DNA from: Aquabacterium soli
GTDB taxonomy: Bacteria; Pseudomonadota; Gammaproteobacteria; Burkholderiales; Burkholderiaceae_C
Length of the DNA: 64,000 nucleotides
Direction: 5' to 3'
NCBI RefSeq assembly: GCF_003933735.1
Contig: NZ_RSED01000001.1
Coordinates: 124,001-188,000 of the forward strand
Below the pieces are notes generated by a model. That model saw only the letters and a program-made list of their open reading frames with translations, searched no databases and was not told where the DNA came from. Shown one piece after another: positions 60,801 to 64,000 of this stretch; within the stretch, counting starts at the first letter, position 1, and every line of letters starts with the position of its first letter. The translations under genes and the position numbers were made by a program.

Positions 60801-63800
60801 TTGGTCGTGGTGGTGCTCAAGCCTGCGGCCGATCCGGACACGCCCAGGTTGCCTGCGGCGGTCAGCGTGGCCGCGCCAGAGGCGGTCAGTGCTGCGCTCA
60901 ATGCGTTGGCGTCCCTGAGCTGGATGGTCGAGCCGGTGGCGGTGACCAGGCCGGTGAAGTTATTGCTGGCGTGGTCCAGCGTGATGGTCTGCCCGCTGGC
61001 GGACACGGTGGAGGTGCCGGTGACGGTCAGGGCCCCGCTCTGGCTGACGGCCCCGGCGCTGTTGATCGAGAGGTTGCCAGTGATGGCGGTGGCGCCCAGG
61101 GCGGTGGTGCCCGCGTTGGTCGTGGTGGTGCTCAAGCCTGCGGCCGATCCGGCGACGCCCAGGTTGCCCGCGGCGGTCAGCGTGGCCGCGCCAGAGGCGG
61201 TCAATGCCGCGCTCAATGCGTTGGCATCCCTGAGCTGGATGGTCGAGCCGGTGGCGGTGACCAGGCCGGTGAAGTTGTTGCTGGCGTGGTTCAGCGTGAT
61301 GGTCTGTCCGCTGGCCGACAAGGTGGAGGTGCCAGTGACGGTCAGGGCCCCGCTCTGGCTGACGGCTCCGGCGCTGTTGACCGACAGGTTGCCCGTGACG
61401 GTGGTGGCGCCCAGGCTCGTGGAGCCTGCGTTGGTGGTGGTCGTGGTCAGGCCCGCAGCCGTACCGGAGGCGACCAGGTCGCCGCCCGCCGTCAGGGCAG
61501 ACGCACCCGTCGCAGTGAGCGACGCGGTCAGCGTGTTCGCATCCGTGATCTGGACGGCGCCGCCCGTGGCGGAGACTGCGCCTGTGAAGTCGTTGCCTGT
61601 GTCGGTCAGCGTGATGGCCTGGCCGACGGCCGACAGCGTGGTCGTGCCACTGACCTGGACCGCGCCGTTTTGCGTGATCGCGCCGCCTGCCGTGATAGAC
61701 AGGTTGCCGCCCACGCTGGAGTTGCCCAGGGCCACGCCCAGCGTGTTGTTGATCGTGGCATGGCCCAGAGCGCCCGTGGTGTTGACCGCGATGCCGTTGC
61801 TCACGGCCTGCTGGTTCACCTCGATGGTGGCGTTGCTGGCGCTGGTGGTGTAGGTGGCCTGGCCTCCCACGGTGATCAGGCCGATGTCCATGATGTCGCC
61901 GCTGCTGGCCGTGGCGCTGAGGTTGCCGCCCACCGTGGAGGTGCCCAGGCTGATGCCGTTGGCATGTGCGTTGATGATGCTGGCGTGGCCGTTGGCGCCG
62001 ACCGTGCCCAGCGTGATGGCGCCGGCCACGTTCTGTTCGTCGAGCGTGATGGTCGCATTGGCGCCATTGGTGGCGTAGCGGGCGGTGCCGCCCACCGTGA
62101 TGGTGCCGCCGTCTGACAGGTTGCCCGTGATGGCGGTGACATCAAGCTTGCCGCCCACGTTGGACGTGCCCAGCACCAGGGCGCGGTCGTTCACGACCAG
62201 CACATCGGCATTGCTGCCGGTGGTGTTCACGGTGAGCGTGCCGCCCACGTCCTGCTGGTTGATGGTGATCTTGGCATCCGTGTCCAGCGTGGTGTAGCTG
62301 GCGGTGCCGTCCACCGTCACCGTGCCGCTGTCGGTGATGTCGCCGGTGGTGGCTGTGGCGATGAGGTTGCCGCCCACGTCCGATGCCGCCAGGTTGATGG
62401 CGGTGGCGTTGACCAGGGTGGCATGGCCGCTGGTGCCGGCGGTGTGGGCCGAGAGGGTGCCGCCCACCGTCAGCTGGGTGGCCAGGATGTCGGCGTTGGC
62501 CTGGGTGGTGCGGAAGCTTGCATTGCCCGTCACCGAAATGGCTTGCATGGCCGTGATGCCGGTGGTGCCCCCGCTGGTCACGCTGAGGTTGCCCGCGATG
62601 TTCAGCGTGGGCAGCACGATGTCGGCCGTGCTGAAGTTCAGTGTCAGGTTGCGCAGGTTGGTGAGGCCCGCCAGCGAGGGGATGGATGTCAGCGTGGAGC
62701 CGCCCAGTGCCAGATCGCGCACCAGGCTCTGATCGCCCGCCACGATGAAGGCGCCGCCGAATGCGTTGCCGCCGTTGCCCAGTTCGATGTCGGAGCCGGC
62801 GGTCAGCACGGTCAGAACGACATCGCCGCCGGTGGTGAGCGTGGCGCCCGTGGCCTGTGTGATGCTGCTGCTGGAGGTCACGTTCAGCGAGCCCCCGACG
62901 TCGGAGGTGGCCAGCTCGACGTCCTTGATGTTGACCACCGTGGCGTCGGCGTTCGGGCCTGTCGTGTTGACGGCGAAGGTGCCCGCCACATCCTGGTTGT
63001 CGACCGTGATCGTGGCGTTGTTTGTGGTGGTCGTGTAGCTGGCGTTGCGGCCGACCTTGACTGTGGCCGCATCGGTGATGGCGCCGCCCTGGGCCGTGAC
63101 GGTCAGGTCGCCGCCCACATCGGAGGCCAGCAAGTTCACGGCCCCGCTGTTGATGATCGTGGCATGGGCGCCCGTGCCATTGGTGTTCACCGCGAAGGAG
63201 CCCGCCACTGCCTGCTGATCAACGCCGATGGTGGCGCCTGCTGCCGAGGTGGTGTAACGGGCATTGCCGTCGACGGTGATGAGGCCGTTGTCGGTGATGT
63301 TGCCGGACTGTGCCGTGACGGTGAGGTCGCCATGCACGGTGGACGCATCCAGCGTCACACCCGTGAGGTTGAGGATGGTGGCATTCGCTGTCGTGCCCAC
63401 GGTGTTGACGACGAAGCGGCCGGCCACGGCCTGCTGGTTCACATTGATGTCGGCGCCAGAGGCCAGCGTGCTGTAGCTGGCGTTGCCGCCCACCGTGACG
63501 GTGCCGCTGTCGGTGATGTCGCCTGTGGTGGCAGTGACCGTGAGGTTGCCACCCACGTTGGACGCGGCCAGATCGACCGCTGTGGCATTGACCAGCGTGG
63601 CATGGCCGCCCGAGCCACTGGTGTTGGCCGAAATGGTGCCGGTCACACTCAGTTGATCGAGGTCGATGTCGGCCCCCGCGGCCGTGGTGGTGAACTTGGC
63701 CGTGCCGCCCACCTGCACGCGATCGGTCTGCGGGCCGGTGTCGGTGATGCCCGTCGCGCCGCCACTGGTCACATCCAGGTTGCCGCTGATGTTCAGGGCC

Positions 63801-64000
63801 GTGAGAGTGACATTGGCCGCGCTGAAGTTGATGGTGAGGTTGTTGAGGTTGCTCAGGCCGGCCAGCGATGGAATCGAGGCCGACGCCGAGTTGCTGCCCA
63901 GCGCCAGGTTGCGAACGTTGCTCTGCGTGCCGCCGAAATTGATGGCCCCGCGCAGGCTGTTGCCGCCGCTGCCCAGCAGGATGTCCGAGTTGGGACTTCC
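57842..64000 (-). CDS. giant repetitive adhesin (filamentous haemagglutinin-like), 5' end beyond the window
   Basis: At least 2050 residues; the frame is open past base 64000, so the start lies outside. The sequence is almost all beta-helix-like repeats rich in T, G, N, A and V. Two repeat classes are visible: 73-residue units starting VGGNLTVTA near the upstream end, and 105-residue units (GTSTVSASGQ, NNFTGLVTATGSTIQLRDAN) at 59780-61680. The C-terminus is a different, charged domain ending in AGAMTCQ with no autotransporter barrel, suggesting two-partner or similar export. It lies 104 bases before the caspase-like gene on the same strand. Confidence 0.85.
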   Translation of the reverse strand, partial: GSPNSDILLGSGGNSLRGAINFGGTQSNVRNLALGSNSASASIPSLAGLSNLNNLTINFSAANVTLTALNISGNLDVTSGGATGITDTGPQTDRVQVGGTAKFTTTAAGADIDLDQLSVTGTISANTSGSGGHATLVNATAVDLAASNVGGNLTVTATTGDITDSGTVTVGGNASYSTLASGADINVNQQAVAGRFVVNTVGTTANATILNLTGVTLDASTVHGDLTVTAQSGNITDNGLITVDGNARYTTSAAGATIGVDQQAVAGSFAVNTNGTGAHATIINSGAVNLLASDVGGDLTVTAQGGAITDAATVKVGRNASYTTTTNNATITVDNQDVAGTFAVNTTGPNADATVVNIKDVELATSDVGGSLNVTSSSSITQATGATLTTGGDVVLTVLTAGSDIELGNGGNAFGGAFIVAGDQSLVRDLALGGSTLTSIPSLAGLTNLRNLTLNFSTADIVLPTLNIAGNLSVTSGGTTGITAMQAISVTGNASFRTTQANADILATQLTVGGTLSAHTAGTSGHATLVNATAINLAASDVGGNLIATATTGDITDSGTVTVDGTASYTTLDTDAKITINQQDVGGTLTVNTTGSNADVLVVNDRALVLGTSNVGGKLDVTAITGNLSDGGTITVGGTARYATNGANATITLDEQNVAGAITLGTVGANGHASIINAHANGISLGTSTVGGNLSATASSGDIMDIGLITVGGQATYTTSASNATIEVNQQAVSNGIAVNTTGALGHATINNTLGVALGNSSVGGNLSITAGGAITQNGAVQVSGTTTLSAVGQAITLTDTGNDFTGAVSATGGAVQITDANTLTASLTATGASALTAGGDLVASGTAAGLTTTTTNAGSTSLGATTVTGNLSVNSAGAVSQSGALTVTGTSTLSASGQTITLNHASNNFTGLVTATGSTIQLRDANALSAALTASGAATLTAAGNLGVAGSAAGLSTTTTNAGTTALGATAITGNLSINSAGAVSQSGALTVTGTSTVSASGQTITLDHASNNFTGLVTATGSTIQLRDANALSAALTASGAATLTAAGNLGVSGSAAGLSTTTTNAGTTTLGATTVTGNLSTTSAGAVSQTDAVTVTGTSTVSASGQSITLDHASNNFTGLVTAAGSTIQLRDANALSAALTASGAATLTAAGNLGVAGSAAGLSTPTTNAGTTTLGATTVTGNLSTTSAGAVSQTDAVTVTGTSTVSASGQSITLDHASNNFTGLVTAAGSTIQLRDANALSAALTASGAATLSAGGNLNVSGSAAGLSTTTTNAGTTGFGATNVTGNLASTSAGAVSQSGALTVSGSSTVSATGQTVTLDNTGNDFTGTVTATGSTVRITDVNALNAAITASGAATLIAGGNLGVSGSAAGLSTTSTGGGTTTFGITNVTGNLLASSAGNILDTGALTVSGTSSLTTTGNNATITLDQLASTGAVDVHTTGTNGHVTIANASALILDADDVQGSLSASAQGTLTLTDAVHVSGGNFIHLRAAGTNSDITLNQAVSSGSGEINIRADRHLTLNADVGTSGRVLAQAGGNLLQGAGTTVSGAQIGLLAGGSATGLDLTAGSTALVKAGGNITGQISASTAGLQSSTGLINVNTSVNTLSAQAGSSITVVNDQALTVAAAAGGAVSVTTAGALTVAPIGPVSMAASGSDVPTGKAFELAEATSAQGGVQTGTAAGSTLTLAGGSGNHDVTLNGAVTTHDGGAITASGKVRINSDINLTQGTLNITANATPTATLRPGVFSAEYAPVRVFEGVVTQGGGRIVTGTGSTLVVNATNNGSIYLTGNNDIRGGISAVSGTSGEVGDARFLGSAPISVSEISIKSTEVNVAGRPDGAIPGPAGSAKGLEGDSITLETSKITTSQFDGTIRGRMPFDKTLQIVAASLPSLAIRIPASELGNGSSPLFIGGSTESGWIRTRLGSDALGGIVTVSPGGVGQDKAIVFLGGDDPAPVYPGSGKPSEIRVFYNGLAAATPEEEAALTSVLSIIEDQRKARFEETVRTENVSSRLRAGVIAEVGAGRPATEGSESILMPPSCTPAAGAMTCQ
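59780..61680 (-). repeat. tandem 315-bp repeats within the adhesin
   Basis: Landmark sequence recurs at 59936, 60251, 60566, 60881, 61196 and 61511, an exact 315-base (105-codon) period. The copies beginning at 60251 and 60566 differ at only about four of 315 positions, and neighbours are slightly more diverged, so copy number probably changes by recombination. Confidence 0.9.
61690..63960 (-). repeat. degenerate 219-bp repeats in ~1.18-kb super-units within the adhesin
   Basis: 73-codon units (VGG-L-V-A...I--N-QAVAG--VNT) repeat about three times, are interrupted by a segment with LAGLTNLRNLTLNFS, and then repeat again. The same interruption appears near the window end as LAGLSNLNNLTINFS; matching landmarks at 62422 and 63601 give a super-period of about 1179 bases. 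Identity is moderate, so these copies are older than the 315-bp array. Confidence 0.75.

Noticed and set aside
59661-61853. 730-codon plus-strand frame over the adhesin repeats
   Set aside because: Its apparent repeats mirror the 315-bp array; the minus frame is the one with adhesin-like sequence and runs the full length.
1-64000. CRISPR arrays, tRNA or rRNA genes, insertion sequences
   Set aside because: No direct-repeat/spacer pattern, no tRNA-like cloverleaf and no transposase were recognised by reading.

Overview
This is a high-GC (roughly two-thirds G+C by eye) betaproteobacterial window, most likely Burkholderiales and probably Comamonadaceae or a close relative. The evidence is the Burkholderia-type trimeric porin, the NMT1/THI5-type ABC import island, the gene style with many ATGA/GTGA overlaps, and above all a large type VI secretion system (T6SS) locus of the kind seen in that order. 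I could run no searches, so family names rest on recognised motifs and gene context.

Layout. 1-2130: the 3' part of a GGDEF-EAL c-di-GMP protein. 2336-5545: a tightly overlapping four-gene operon (acyl-CoA dehydrogenase-like, PIG-L deacetylase, SAM methyltransferase, glycosyltransferase). 5568-14730: a catabolic/uptake island with a MarR regulator divergent from an FAD oxidoreductase, an ABC importer (binding protein, ATPase, permease), a cytosine-deaminase-like amidohydrolase, a porin, a phthalate-dioxygenase-reductase-type flavoprotein and a serine esterase. 14745-16565 (minus): a diguanylate cyclase with a duplicated membrane sensor. 16759-17424 (minus): an outer-membrane beta-barrel protein with its own terminator.

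T6SS. 17712-40326 (plus) carries tssA, tssB, tssC, hcp, two hcp-like genes, a zinc-ribbon gene, tagJ, tssE, tssF, tssG, clpV, two unknown genes, vgrG, a DUF4123 adaptor, two unknown genes, the FHA protein and the PP2C phosphatase. 40352-42894 is a lower-GC effector/immunity-like module: a small unknown protein, a DUF5625-like lipoprotein, a DUF4280 (PAAR-like) protein with an N-terminal His/Cys peptidase-like domain, and on the other strand a YezG-like immunity candidate with a short toxin-like fragment. An OmpA-family protein and a glutamate-receptor-like channel follow on the minus strand (42963-44845). The second half of the T6SS runs on the minus strand from 57737 down to 45060: caspase-like lipoprotein, tssK, tssL (with OmpA domain), tssM, tagF, ppkA kinase and a TssB-TssC fusion-like sheath paralogue. 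Upstream of it on the same strand is a giant repetitive adhesin that runs off the window at 64000.

How it works together. All core T6SS parts except TssJ are present. The caspase-like protein, which has a Tat-type twin arginine and a lipobox, sits just before tssK. The kinase, TssL and the FHA protein all carry the same R-T-V-I-(R/K) peptide, which suggests a PpkA/Fha/PppA threonine-phosphorylation switch. The most interesting leads are the caspase-like lipoprotein, the peptidase-like/DUF4280 effector with its neighbouring lipoprotein, the TssB-TssC fusion with an acidic LDALLA-repeat tail, the three consecutive Hcp-family genes plus zinc-ribbon protein, and the glutamate-receptor-like channel. 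No intergenic stretch exceeds about 300 bases; the longest are 17425-17711, 44846-45059 and 2131-2335.
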